This document shows, in pieces, positions 1 to 8,041 of a DNA stretch of 64,000 nt. The DNA is taken from NCBI GenBank assembly GCA_022360175.1, contig JAKSDI010000093.1, positions 25,154 through 89,153 on the forward strand, written 5' to 3'. The stretch's first letter is position 1; each line of letters opens with the position of its first letter. The notes under the pieces were generated by a model. The model made no database searches and was not told the DNA's origin. It worked only from the letters and a program-made list of their open reading frames with translations. Origin of the DNA: Chitinophagales bacterium. GTDB lineage: Bacteria > Bacteroidota > Bacteroidia > Chitinophagales > Saprospiraceae. Both the position numbers and the translations under genes were made by a program.

Positions 1-362
1 TCATTAGTCAGCACTTCATAATCGATAAGGCGAATATTCTTTGCAAGGATAGCCCGCAATAAATCGCGATTATAGGATTGCTTTTTTATAGTATGAGAAA
101 AGAAAAAATAAGTTTTATTCGGGATGAGCTGATCAATAGGAACTTCCTTAACACCCATAAGGACATCACAATCTCCTAAATCTTCTTCCAGAGGAATACT
201 TCTTTTTTGATAATCAGTATCAGGAAAACAGCGGCCTGGTGAGGGCTGAACAACAAGCTCCATATGTTCATTATCCTTAAGAATCTCAGCACACTGTAAA
301 GAAGTCAATGGTACTCTGGAATCTGGGGGAGTTTTACCTTCACGAATAATACCTATTTTCAT
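1..362 (-). CDS. Alanine dehydrogenase/PNT-like NAD(P)-dependent oxidoreductase, N-terminal part
   Basis: An open frame on the minus strand starts at ATG 362-360 and runs off the left edge, giving about 120 residues. It begins MKIGIIREGKTPPDSRVPLT and contains GVKEVPIDQLIPNKTYFFFS and SHTIKKQSYNR. This is the N-terminal domain of the alanine dehydrogenase/transhydrogenase and saccharopine dehydrogenase-like family, with the conserved REGK, RVPLT and KEVP blocks. The NAD-binding domain lies outside the window, so the substrate (alanine, lysine or other) cannot be decided. It is transcribed in the same direction as many downstream genes; fabH begins on the same strand 1 kb away but reads towards it, ending at 416, so the two could share a transcript. 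Confidence 0.85.
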   Translation of the reverse strand, partial: MKIGIIREGKTPPDSRVPLTSLQCAEILKDNEHMELVVQPSPGRCFPDTDYQKRSIPLEEDLGDCDVLMGVKEVPIDQLIPNKTYFFFSHTIKKQSYNRDLLRAILAKNIRLIDYEVLTN

Positions 363-415
363 GGGCTATAATTTGGTCGATTAGCTAAACAAGCCCCAAA
401 AATAGATAAAAAAGA

Positions 416-1387
416 TTATACATCCCAAGTTACAATTGCACCTGCATAAGCCAATCCGCCACCAAAGCCAAGTAACATGATTTTGTCACCTTTTTTTACT
501 TTTCCTGCTTTAATACCTTCATGGAGTGCCAAAGGTATAGAGGCCGAAGAGGTGTTGCCGAAGTAAGTAATACTTTCCAGGGCTTTTTCTACTGGCAGGT
601 TTACATTCTTACAGATGGCCTCAATAATTCTCATATTGGCACTATGGGGTACAAACCAGTCAATGTCCTCTACATTGAGCCCCTCCATTTCCAGTAGCTG
701 ATTGAACTTAAGTGTCATTTGTGTTACTGCCCATTTAAAGACTTTACGGCCATTTTGGTATATTTTTCCATTCGGATGAATCTGTTCACCATTTACTTGA
801 GAAGCATTGGTAGAGATGTATAAATCCTGGCCACCACTTCCTTCTGATCCGGTGAGGCTTGCACCGATATTGCCAGCCTCTGTTGCTTCAACAAGAACTG
901 CCCCTGCACCATCTCCAAACAAAATACAGGAAGTGCGATCAGAAAAATCTGTAACTTTTGAAAGTGTCTCAGCTCCTAATACAAGTACTTTTTTGTACAT
1001 CCCGGAATTGATCAGGCTTTTAGCTAATACAAGGCCATAACCAAAACCGGCACAAGCAGCAGAAATATCCAGAGCTCCGGCATTGGGAATATTTAAATGA
1101 TGCTGAACCTGACAGGCCATACTGGGCATAATCTGATCATGAGATACCGTAGCTACCATGATGAAATCTATATCCTCAAGCGATTTATTATAAGTCGCTG
1201 ACAGGTTTTTAGTGGCTTCTATGCATAAATGACTGGTATATTGATTGACATGTGCAAAACGTCTTTCTTTTATACCTGTACGAGACTGAATCCATTCATC
1301 GCTAGTCTCAATTATCTGTTCAAAGTAATGATTGTCAATTACTTTTTCTGGAGCATAGGTGCCGATGGCTGTTATTTGTGCCTCCAT
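416..1387 (-). CDS. fabH: 3-oxoacyl-ACP synthase III (KAS III)
   Basis: This 323-residue protein is full length for FabH, which condenses acetyl-CoA (or a branched primer) with malonyl-ACP to start fatty acid synthesis in the cytoplasm. The thiolase-fold triad is visible: Cys112 in DISAACAGFGYG, His248 in WFVPHSANMR, and Asn278 in YFGNTSSASIP. The C-terminal glycine-rich GFGGGLAYAG is also typical. It is not next to plsX or rpmF here, and Bacteroidota usually carry more than one FabH paralogue, so this may be a secondary copy. ATG at 1387 is the natural start, because the family N-terminus (ITAIGTYAPEKVIDN) follows at once. A 9-bp inverted repeat lies 48 bp upstream. Confidence 0.93.
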   Translation of the reverse strand: MEAQITAIGTYAPEKVIDNHYFEQIIETSDEWIQSRTGIKERRFAHVNQYTSHLCIEATKNLSATYNKSLEDIDFIMVATVSHDQIMPSMACQVQHHLNIPNAGALDISAACAGFGYGLVLAKSLINSGMYKKVLVLGAETLSKVTDFSDRTSCILFGDGAGAVLVEATEAGNIGASLTGSEGSGGQDLYISTNASQVNGEQIHPNGKIYQNGRKVFKWAVTQMTLKFNQLLEMEGLNVEDIDWFVPHSANMRIIEAICKNVNLPVEKALESITYFGNTSSASIPLALHEGIKAGKVKKGDKIMLLGFGGGLAYAGAIVTWDV

Positions 1388-1758
1388 AGGTCTTCATCTT
1401 ATTTTTATGTTCAAATAAGGCTTGGTATTTGGCTTTTGCCTAATAAGTTAGGCAAACATTAAGGTTAGGGGAGGGGCTGCTGTTGTTATATTATTATGAA
1501 AGCAGCATTCTTGCTTACTAAGGTTTGTTGAGAAATTGTTTCTATTACAAAGAAAGGAATTTTCGAGAAACTTTTTTTTAATTATTATAGTTAGTAGCTT
1601 TGGTGCTTAAACAAAAATGACCGCCATATTGTCAGCATCTGAACTTTTGGACTGGTTGTTGATGTTAAGTATATGAAAAGAGATGCTAAGATAGTATCTC
1701 TAAAGTTCTTTGAAGGCTGATATTTATTTTGAATTATTCAGCTTTTACTTCAGAAAAT
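1388..1758. promoter_or_regulatory. Divergent intergenic region fabH/ssrA with inverted repeat
   Basis: These 371 bp separate divergent fabH and ssrA and must hold both promoters. A perfect inverted repeat, TTTGCCTAA-taag-TTAGGCAAA, sits at 1435-1456, about 48 bp before the fabH start. It could be a leader hairpin or a dyad operator. For ssrA, TACTTCAG at 1746-1753 is a partial match to the Bacteroidota -7 box. No open frame of interest is seen. Confidence 0.5.
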
Positions 1759-2133
1759 GGGGACGTAATGGAATCGACAGGGAAGTAAACTGATAAGTAA
1801 GCATGTCGGAGTATGATAGCTCATCTCCGTTAACAAACGGCTATTAACCTTTTCATATGGCAATACTCAGTATGCCATGGCTGCCTAAGACTAGGTCTTA
1901 GAATGCCTTTGTGCCCTACGCTTGATGTCTGATACACAGCGTACCGCACATCAACCAACCCTTCAGGCTAGTGATGTAGTTTGTCTCGCCTACATTGCGA
2001 AACTCAGAGGATAAGGTGTGAACCGGAAGGTTTCCAATCCAATCTCACACTCGAAAACCTAAATTGGGAACTAAACATGTAGAAGGCTTATGAGTGCTTT
2101 CGCTGGACGCGAGTTCGACTCTCGCCGTCTCCA
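1759..2133 (+). ncRNA. ssrA: Transfer-messenger RNA (tmRNA)
   Basis: The 5' end GGGGACG pairs with CGUCUCC at the 3' end (one G-U) to form the tRNA-like acceptor stem. The T arm GCGAG-TTCGACT-CTCGC precedes it. The one-piece RNA is about 375 nt. A tag reading frame resumes at GGC 1859 and encodes GNTQYAMAA followed by TAA at 1886-1888; the YAMAA ending is a protease-recognition tag. tmRNA with SmpB frees ribosomes stalled on broken mRNAs. After the discriminator A the genome reads CAA, so the CCA end is probably added after transcription. Confidence 0.96.
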
Positions 2134-2142
2134 CAATTAATG

Positions 2143-2221
2143 ATAATGTACTGATAAATAAGAGATATGGAAGAAAATAGTTTTGCTTGTTTTACCCTTG
2201 TTATCAGTACATTATGTTTTT
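2143..2221 (+). terminator. Inverted repeat after ssrA, probable terminator
   Basis: A perfect 15-bp inverted repeat has arms at 2143-2157 (ATAATGTACTGATAA) and 2201-2215, followed by GTTTTT. The 43-nt spacer is longer than usual for an intrinsic terminator. Position just after ssrA and the trailing T run favour termination of ssrA on the plus strand. Confidence 0.5.
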
Positions 2222-2293
2222 GTCCTAAAACAAGGTTTATAGATAAATAAGTTTTAACATAAACGGTTGTATCTTGTATAAAAGAGCGATATA

Positions 2294-2497
2294 ATGACTA
2301 TCCAAAGAATAGATAATGAAATTATTATAAGACTTCCAGGTAATATCAATACTGAAGGGGTACAGCGTTTAATCGATTTTCTGATTTATAAAGAAGCAAC
2401 CGTAGATTCTAAAGCCACCCAAGATCAAGTTGATGAACTTAGTTCAACAATTAATAAAAATTGGTGGGAACAAAACAAAGTGCGTTTTCTCAAATAA
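2294..2497 (+). CDS. Small antitoxin-like protein upstream of PIN toxin
   Basis: This is a 67-residue acidic and helical protein (MTIQRIDNEIIIRLPGNINT at the start, WWEQNKVRF near the end). No family was recognised with certainty. Its size and its 1-nt overlap with the next gene (stop TAA 2495-2497, next ATG 2497-2499) are typical of the antitoxin of a type II module. The N-terminal strand-like segment could be a DNA-binding strand, and the C-terminal half could wrap the toxin. The assignment rests on context, not on homology. Confidence 0.6.
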   Translation: MTIQRIDNEIIIRLPGNINTEGVQRLIDFLIYKEATVDSKATQDQVDELSSTINKNWWEQNKVRFLK

Positions 2498-2949
2498 TGG
2501 AAAAAATTGTAGTGGATACAAATATTGTATTCAGTGCCATCTTGAATACAAATAGTAAAATTGGTGATATGCTTTTAAATTCTGAAGGCATATTCGAATT
2601 CTATAGTGCTTCTTATCTTAAAGATGAAATTGCTAATCACCACTCCAAATTACATGTTATTTCGAATCTTATTCCTGAGAAAATTGAGGTTTCTATAAAT
2701 GAAATTTTTAAGCATATTCACTTTATTGCTGAAGACCTAATTCCATTTAAAATTTGGCACCATGCAGCTCAAATCGTTCGAGATGTGGATATGGATGATA
2801 TTGCCTTTGTCGCTCTAAGCGAACACTTGAATTGCAAACTCTGGACTGGAGATAAAAAATTAAGAAGAGGTATTATTGAGAAAGGTTTTCAAAAATCAAT
2901 AACTACAGAGGAGTTATTTGAATGGAGAGAAGAGCTGGAGAAGGAATAA
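2497..2949 (+). CDS. PIN-domain putative ribonuclease toxin
   Basis: The protein is 150 residues from ATG 2497, which overlaps the stop of the preceding small gene; the frame is open further upstream, but this start gives the family N-terminus MEKIVVDTNIVFSAIL. PIN-domain acidic residues are visible: Asp7 in VVDTN, Glu44, Asp98/Asp101 in DVDMDDIAFVAL, and Asp119 in WTGDKKL. PIN proteins are Mg-dependent RNases, and in VapBC modules they cleave tRNA or rRNA when the antitoxin is lost. The overlap and order (small partner first) support a toxin-antitoxin pair located just after ssrA. Target and activity are unknown. Confidence 0.82.
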   Translation: MEKIVVDTNIVFSAILNTNSKIGDMLLNSEGIFEFYSASYLKDEIANHHSKLHVISNLIPEKIEVSINEIFKHIHFIAEDLIPFKIWHHAAQIVRDVDMDDIAFVALSEHLNCKLWTGDKKLRRGIIEKGFQKSITTEELFEWREELEKE

Positions 2950-2984
2950 AAAATAGCCACCTTAAATTTTGAAATAACCTTTTT

Positions 2985-3374
2985 TTATTCCTTCGTTTCA
3001 AACCATACCTTATTTTTATCTTCAGGTTCACCATTGTAATTGACGGTGATTTCTGAACCAGCAGGGATCAATTTTAAGGCATGGAAATTAAGGGTTTTGG
3101 ACTCAAAATCAGCTTTATATATAGCATTAGGCTGAAAAGAATGATTGTACAGAGAACCATACCCTAAGGCGATAGCGCAATCTTCATCATCCGGCCCCCA
3201 CAGAAAATAATAATCATATATTCCTGTTTGGTTGATGATGGGTAATTCATCTCCTGGAAGGACGATCACAGGACATATTTCTATAATTGCTCCTTCTTCT
3301 ATATCAGCAGCAGTAAACACTCCACGTCCTCCCAGGGGGCTAAGCGCAACAAAAAGAGAGGGGACTCTTTGCAT
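2985..3374 (-). CDS. Short SET-domain protein (putative lysine methyltransferase)
   Basis: A 129-residue protein consisting of a minimal SET domain. Visible motifs are GGRGVFTAADIEEG (residues 15-28), the SAM/lysine-site motif YNHSFQPNA with Asn77-His78-Ser79, and SEITVNYN with the C-terminal Tyr113. The post-SET cysteine cluster is absent, as is common in bacterial SET proteins. The likely reaction is SAM-dependent protein lysine methylation, but the substrate is unknown. Only 22 bp separate it from the upstream VOC gene on the same strand, so the two are probably co-transcribed. Confidence 0.82.
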   Translation of the reverse strand: MQRVPSLFVALSPLGGRGVFTAADIEEGAIIEICPVIVLPGDELPIINQTGIYDYYFLWGPDDEDCAIALGYGSLYNHSFQPNAIYKADFESKTLNFHALKLIPAGSEITVNYNGEPEDKNKVWFETKE

Positions 3375-3396
3375 GGCACTTCGATTTTATCTGGAA

Positions 3397-4458
3397 TTAG
3401 TCTTTTTTGCGATTTAATGCGAGCGCTTTAATCATCCATCTTGGTAGAGATTTACCAGGCGCACGCTTTTTAAGATTGAGATACCAGCCTAATTTTTTCA
3501 TGATAGGTACTTTGTGTGTTTCAACAAATTCGATAAGCGTCCCATCAGGGTCTTCTATATAAGAAAAACGGCCAGCTGCTTCACCCATATCAAAACTGGA
3601 ACTACTGTCAACTGTAAAAGGAAAACCTTTCGCTTCACAAGTTGATTTAAGTTGTTCCATGCCTGTTACATCAAAGCAAAGGTGTATAAAACCTAAATCT
3701 CCCCAGTAACGGTCGCGAAATACTTTTTGAGGAGTTCTACCTTCTATAACTTGCACTAATTCAATTTCAGTAGGACCAAACATTTTTGCAAAAGCACCTA
3801 CCCGAGGTTTACTATGGCGAAGTAATACCCGTCGTAATGGATGCTCTCCTCCTGGTACCCCTTTCATTGCCGCAGATGTATCATTAACATCATAGATGAT
3901 TTGGTCATACCCAAGTACCTCCTGATATAAGGGGAGTGAATTATCTATATTAGAAACACCTATAATGGACCCGTACACTCCTCCTGTTGGTTGATTCCGA
4001 TCTGAAAACCATTCTTCAGCTTCAACAATTTGAAAGATATTACCATAGGGGTCTATCGTGAAAAAACTTGCAGGAGCATTACCAATTTGATGAATTTCTG
4101 TAAGGCATTTGACTCCCTTATCCTGATACATCTGGTAAGTATCCTTCAAATTTTTACACTTGATCTTGGTGGCATAAATTCCAAGGTCTCCAATTTGTAT
4201 TTCAAATGAAGAAGCCTGGGGTTCACGGCTGGTATATTGCCATATTTCAAATCCTCCTCCTCCTTGCATATTGAGTGCTAAAATAGCATAGCGGCTTCTA
4301 GGTTTTCCCCCTGTATAAGGGAGCATCAAATTAGCTTCGGCTTTTTCTTTAAATACAGGGACATCAACGCCAAAAAATTGGCGATACCACTTCCAGGCCT
4401 CATCTGCATTGCTAACACCTACTCCAACTTGTTGTATCCCACTTATAATATAGTCCAT
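3397..4458 (-). CDS. Two-domain VOC (glyoxalase/dioxygenase superfamily) protein
   Basis: The protein has 353 residues and two vicinal-oxygen-chelate repeats. The first begins at IQQVGVGVSNADEAWKWY (about residues 8-25), the second at YGSIIGVSNIDNSLPLYQEV (about 162-181). Both end in strands typical of metal ligands (GNIFQIVEA and DGTLIEFVE). VOC proteins bind a metal and act as lyases, dioxygenases or binding proteins. The arrangement recalls 4-hydroxyphenylpyruvate dioxygenase-like proteins, but no specific activity can be assigned. The basic C-terminal tail (LNLKKRAPGKSLPRW) is unusual. It lies upstream of the SET gene in a likely operon. Confidence 0.78.
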   Translation of the reverse strand: MDYIISGIQQVGVGVSNADEAWKWYRQFFGVDVPVFKEKAEANLMLPYTGGKPRSRYAILALNMQGGGGFEIWQYTSREPQASSFEIQIGDLGIYATKIKCKNLKDTYQMYQDKGVKCLTEIHQIGNAPASFFTIDPYGNIFQIVEAEEWFSDRNQPTGGVYGSIIGVSNIDNSLPLYQEVLGYDQIIYDVNDTSAAMKGVPGGEHPLRRVLLRHSKPRVGAFAKMFGPTEIELVQVIEGRTPQKVFRDRYWGDLGFIHLCFDVTGMEQLKSTCEAKGFPFTVDSSSSFDMGEAAGRFSYIEDPDGTLIEFVETHKVPIMKKLGWYLNLKKRAPGKSLPRWMIKALALNRKKD

Positions 4459-4552
4459 TGATACTTAACTTATTTGTTCTGTTAAAAGATCACTTGTATT
4501 GTTTGTTTATTCATAGGTTGTTTGGATCTTTCGCAGCAATATATGACAATTG

Positions 4553-5455
4553 TCAGTCATTTTGATAATGCTGTTGGTACTTCATACGACTTGTCATGCA
4601 GGTTGACAAACTTTCTCTCCAGTGTGGGATATTAAGTGAAAATGTTTCCTTGATTTTATTTTTATTTAAAACACTAAAATGAGGGCGCTGTGCAGCAGTA
4701 GGGTATTGACTGCTTTCAATGGGATATACAGAGCACTGAATACCGGATAATTCAAAGATAGCTAAAGCAAAATCATACCAACTACAAACTCCTTCATTAC
4801 TGTAGTGAAATATGCCCTTCATGCTATTTCTTTTATGTTCATCGGCAGTAGCTTGAGTAATGATTTCTAAAGTTGCTTGCGCTAAATCTCTTGCATGGGT
4901 AGGCGTACCAATCTGATCAAAAACTACCTTTAATTCGTCTCTTTCCTGTCCCAGTCTAAGCATCGTATTTAAAAAGTTATGTCCCTGTTGGGCATAAACC
5001 CACGATGTTCGGATGATCATAGTGTGTGGATGATGGGCTAGTGCAAGTTGCTCTCCCTCCAGTTTAGTACGAGCATAAACACTTTTAGGGGAAGTAGGGT
5101 CCGTTTCAATAAAAGGTCGATTTTGCTCATTGTGATAGACATAATCAGTAGAGTAATGGATCATTGGAATATCCCTGGCGGCACAAGCCTGAGCTAATAT
5201 ACTTGTAGCTCTTACATTTACTAATTGTGCTTTCTCAATTTCTTCCTCCGCTCTGTCAACTGCTGTATATGCCGCGCAGTTGATGAGATAATCTACTGAA
5301 TATGTATCCAAAAAATGCTTAATGGCAGCTTCATTGGTAATATCCAAAGTTGATCGGTCAGTAAGGTGAAAATTAAACTGTGGATAATGCTGCTGTAATA
5401 GCTTCAGTTCGTTACCTAATTGCCCTTTTGCTCCAGTTATCAGAAGGTGTTTCAT
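4553..5455 (-). CDS. rfbD: dTDP-4-dehydrorhamnose reductase
   Basis: This 300-residue protein is a typical length for RfbD/RmlD, which reduces dTDP-4-dehydro-L-rhamnose with NAD(P)H in the last step of dTDP-rhamnose synthesis for surface polysaccharide. The Rossmann glycine motif GAKGQLGNE is at 8-16. The short-chain dehydrogenase pair Tyr127/Lys131 is in SVYARTKLEGE, and STDYVYH and INCAAYTAVDRAE are family blocks. No rfbA, rfbB or rfbC neighbours are in the window. The start at 5455 fits the family N-terminus MKHLLITGAKGQLG and lies only 5 nt from a strong -7 box, so the mRNA is probably leaderless. Confidence 0.92.
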   Translation of the reverse strand: MKHLLITGAKGQLGNELKLLQQHYPQFNFHLTDRSTLDITNEAAIKHFLDTYSVDYLINCAAYTAVDRAEEEIEKAQLVNVRATSILAQACAARDIPMIHYSTDYVYHNEQNRPFIETDPTSPKSVYARTKLEGEQLALAHHPHTMIIRTSWVYAQQGHNFLNTMLRLGQERDELKVVFDQIGTPTHARDLAQATLEIITQATADEHKRNSMKGIFHYSNEGVCSWYDFALAIFELSGIQCSVYPIESSQYPTAAQRPHFSVLNKNKIKETFSLNIPHWRESLSTCMTSRMKYQQHYQND

Positions 5456-5460
5456 GCCTG

Positions 5461-5494
5461 CAAAGGTAGAGTAAATAGCCTAAGAAAAACAAAA
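5461..5494 (-). promoter_or_regulatory. rfbD promoter, probably leaderless
   Basis: Read on the minus strand, a -33 TTTTG (5490-5494) and a perfect -7 TACCTTTG (5461-5468) are 21 bp apart. The -7 box ends 5 nt before the rfbD ATG. Transcription should therefore begin at or very near the start codon. Confidence 0.7.
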
Positions 5495-5499
5495 GTGTA

Positions 5500-7128
5500 T
5501 TAATAAAACAATACAACAACAGCTTGAGAAATGGACTCATCACCATTACTCATACGGATATAATAGGTACCCTGAGGCCAAGGTTTAACGTCTATCTGAA
5601 GTTCTTTAGCCGTGAATCGGGGAGGGGTTTCTTCAGATTGATAAACAAGTTGCCCTAATGCATTATATACCTCAAAAAGGTATGGTTCGTAGTCAGGAGT
5701 TTCGTATTCAATGTTAATGTAAGAATTGGTTGGATTTGGACTGATCGATAGAATGTCCATTTCTCCATTTGATCCTCCACAGGATTTATTAATATGATCT
5801 ACAGCTCCTAAAACATTTAACCTCCCTCCAGTAGTCGTGTATTCTTCAAAAGAGGCTAGGATGTCTACACCAGCTATGAGTGCTTCACGAATAGCGAGTG
5901 CGGTCTCTTTCGGTTTAGTAAGTGCTTCAGCTGCTATGTTTTCGCATGGTAGGCTATACAGTAGTGCAATGGCTCCTGTAAGGTGTGGAGCTGCTGCTGA
6001 ATTTCCACCAAAAGAATCGTATCTGTTATTGGTATCTGTAGAAAAGGAACCTTGCCCTGGAGCAGCCATATCAATTGAAACATTGCCATATCCTGTAGAA
6101 AAGTATTTCTCATCACTTTCCGTACCATTGAGTACAGTAATAATGAAGTCACTTTCACAGGTAGTAGGCATATCCCCTTCTTGATCAACATTTAAATCAT
6201 CATTGGCGGTTCCTGCACCCGTTAGTATGCCCACTTCTCCCATTTCGTCATACATGCCTCCCCATACTGGTAATTCACTGCAAAAAGTAGGGGTTGTCAA
6301 CCCAAAAGAGGCATTGGTGGCTACTATAAAGGAACCTTCTTGTCCATTACTCTTATTATATCGATCTCTCTGATCAATGACATATTCATAAGCAGAAACA
6401 ATTTGATCAACATTAATAATAGGAAGAAAAATCATTTTTACATTCCAGTTGATCCCGCTTACTCCTATTCCATTATTACCTTTAGCCCCAAGAATACCTG
6501 CTACCCCAACTCCATGGCTATCATAGAACATCTGATTGGAGTTACCTCTAAAATTCCATCCCCAGGTATCATCGATATAACCGTTATTGTCATTATCAAC
6601 ACCATCATTTGGTATTTCTCCGGGATTACTCCATATATTTGAATTTAAATCTTCATGATCTAATGTAAAACCCTTATCTAGAATTGCAACTACGATAGTA
6701 TCTCCTGCAGTAGTTACTCCTCCTGTACTAGCATTCCACACTTCGGGCAGGCCGATACGCGTAAGGCCCCATTGCTGAATGTATTCGGGATCATTGGGTT
6801 CTGTACGAAAATCTATTTCATGATTAGGTTGGACTGCTTTGATATTGCGCTGTTGATAAATCCAGCTTTGCAGTTTATCTTTATTCCATAGGGTATCATC
6901 AAAGGCAATTAAATGAATATTGAATCTGGAAGTCACTTTCCTTACATACCAGGCAGAAGCAGCTTGTTGTTGGTTTATCTTGGTAAGAAGTGTTTCTATT
7001 TCACCATTTTCCTGGAGCCAAATTAATAATTCTGACTCAATATTCCTTTCTGTAGTTGATTGTGAGTAGCTAATATAATTACATGAGAATAGGATCAGCG
7101 CTAGTGCTATTATTCGGATACTTGCCAT
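5500..7128 (-). CDS. Secreted subtilisin-like serine protease (S8) with T9SS sorting domain
   Basis: The 542-residue protein opens with a signal peptide (MASIRIIALALILFSCNYIS). The S8 catalytic triad is Asp151 (VVAILDKGFTLDHED), His205 (DSHGVGVAGI) and Ser377 (GGNSAAAPHLTG), with oxyanion Asn272 (VATNASFG). The loop DNDNNGYIDD is a likely calcium site. The last 80 or so residues, beginning ILSISPNPTNSYINIEY, form a type A T9SS C-terminal domain, so the protease should cross the outer membrane and be released or anchored. The Ser box is GNSAAAPH rather than GTSMAAPH, which is still compatible with activity. It is a separate unit from rfbD, which has its own promoter in the 44-bp gap. Confidence 0.9.
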   Translation of the reverse strand: MASIRIIALALILFSCNYISYSQSTTERNIESELLIWLQENGEIETLLTKINQQQAASAWYVRKVTSRFNIHLIAFDDTLWNKDKLQSWIYQQRNIKAVQPNHEIDFRTEPNDPEYIQQWGLTRIGLPEVWNASTGGVTTAGDTIVVAILDKGFTLDHEDLNSNIWSNPGEIPNDGVDNDNNGYIDDTWGWNFRGNSNQMFYDSHGVGVAGILGAKGNNGIGVSGINWNVKMIFLPIINVDQIVSAYEYVIDQRDRYNKSNGQEGSFIVATNASFGLTTPTFCSELPVWGGMYDEMGEVGILTGAGTANDDLNVDQEGDMPTTCESDFIITVLNGTESDEKYFSTGYGNVSIDMAAPGQGSFSTDTNNRYDSFGGNSAAAPHLTGAIALLYSLPCENIAAEALTKPKETALAIREALIAGVDILASFEEYTTTGGRLNVLGAVDHINKSCGGSNGEMDILSISPNPTNSYINIEYETPDYEPYLFEVYNALGQLVYQSEETPPRFTAKELQIDVKPWPQGTYYIRMSNGDESISQAVVVLFY

Positions 7129-7163
7129 AGGATTACCAATTTCTAAGTTCTTAAGTTGACTCC

Positions 7164-7197
7164 CAAAATTAGCGGTTTTTTAAATAAGAAACACAAA
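7164..7197 (-). promoter_or_regulatory. Promoter of the subtilase gene
   Basis: On the minus strand a -33 TTTG (7194-7197) is followed after 22 bp by a perfect -7 TAATTTTG (7164-7171). The subtilase ATG (7128) is 36 bp downstream of the box, giving a leader of about 30 nt. Confidence 0.65.
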
Positions 7198-7278
7198 CTG
7201 GCTTAAACTGGCTTATCAGAATAGGTAAATTATTGTGCAATGACATGTGGGAGACATACTGGCACAAGCTATTTATTT

Positions 7279-8040
7279 TTATAAACGTGTAAGTTGTTCT
7301 AGAAATTGAGCACGCCTTCTTTTGGAGACAGGTACCACAGAACCATCTTCAAGATAGGCATTGCCATCTTTTTGATATTTCTTAATGTAATCCAGGTTTA
7401 TTAAATGGGATTTATGGGTAGCAAAAAAGCCGTAAGGTTCAAGTAGACGGATGTATTCACCTATGTTATAGGAACTTATGATGTTCTTCTCCTCTTTGAT
7501 ATAAATTCGAGTACATTTTTGTACACCTTCACAGCGAATGATATTTTCTGTACGTACAAATTCCAGCCCTTCTGATGTAGGAATACCTATCTTGTTGCCT
7601 TTACTACCAGGGTTCGAAATATTTGTTAATAATTCCTTATTCCTTTGGTTATCTTGTTTGCTTAATATTCTTGCTTTAGCATTGTGTACTGCCTGCAGGA
7701 GGCTTTCTTTTTGTATTGGCTTGAGTACATAGCCTATCGCACAGAAAGTTATAGCGTCAATAGCATATGTGTCAAAACCAGTAACAAATATAAGTTCGAA
7801 ATTTACTTCAGGTAATTTTTTTAAAAGATCAAAGCCACTTTCTCTTGGCATTGCAACATCCAGAAATACCAACTCTGGTTGCTCTTTTAAGATAAACTCA
7901 TAAGCGGAGGCTGCATTTTCTGCCATTCCAATGACTTTTAATTCGGGGCAATAATCTTCTATTTTCCCCTTTAGAGTAAGTCGTGCATGTTCTTCATCAT
8001 CTACGATCAATGTTCTAATAATAGTCGTTGTATCCATCAT
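7279..8040 (-). CDS. LytTR-family response regulator
   Basis: The protein has 253 residues from ATG 8040. The receiver domain shows Asp14/Asp15, phospho-acceptor Asp61 in VFLDVAMPRESG, Thr87 and Lys107 (YVLKPIQ). After a linker, the C-terminal LytTR DNA-binding domain spans about residues 150-250 (IGIPTSEGLEFVRTENIIRC ... FFATHKSHLINLDYIKKY). It starts 1 nt after the stop of the kinase gene (TAA-g-ATG), so translation is probably coupled and the kinase should be its partner. LytTR proteins bind pairs of roughly 9-bp direct repeats; matching repeats lie upstream of both nearby kinase genes and the third remnant, so this regulator probably controls them. Confidence 0.93.
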   Translation of the reverse strand: MMDTTTIIRTLIVDDEEHARLTLKGKIEDYCPELKVIGMAENAASAYEFILKEQPELVFLDVAMPRESGFDLLKKLPEVNFELIFVTGFDTYAIDAITFCAIGYVLKPIQKESLLQAVHNAKARILSKQDNQRNKELLTNISNPGSKGNKIGIPTSEGLEFVRTENIIRCEGVQKCTRIYIKEEKNIISSYNIGEYIRLLEPYGFFATHKSHLINLDYIKKYQKDGNAYLEDGSVVPVSKRRRAQFLEQLTRL

Positions 8041-8041
8041 C

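Noticed and set aside
2134..2984. An integrated island at ssrA
   Set aside because: No integrase and no direct repeat of the ssrA 3' end was seen downstream; only the two-gene toxin-like pair is present.
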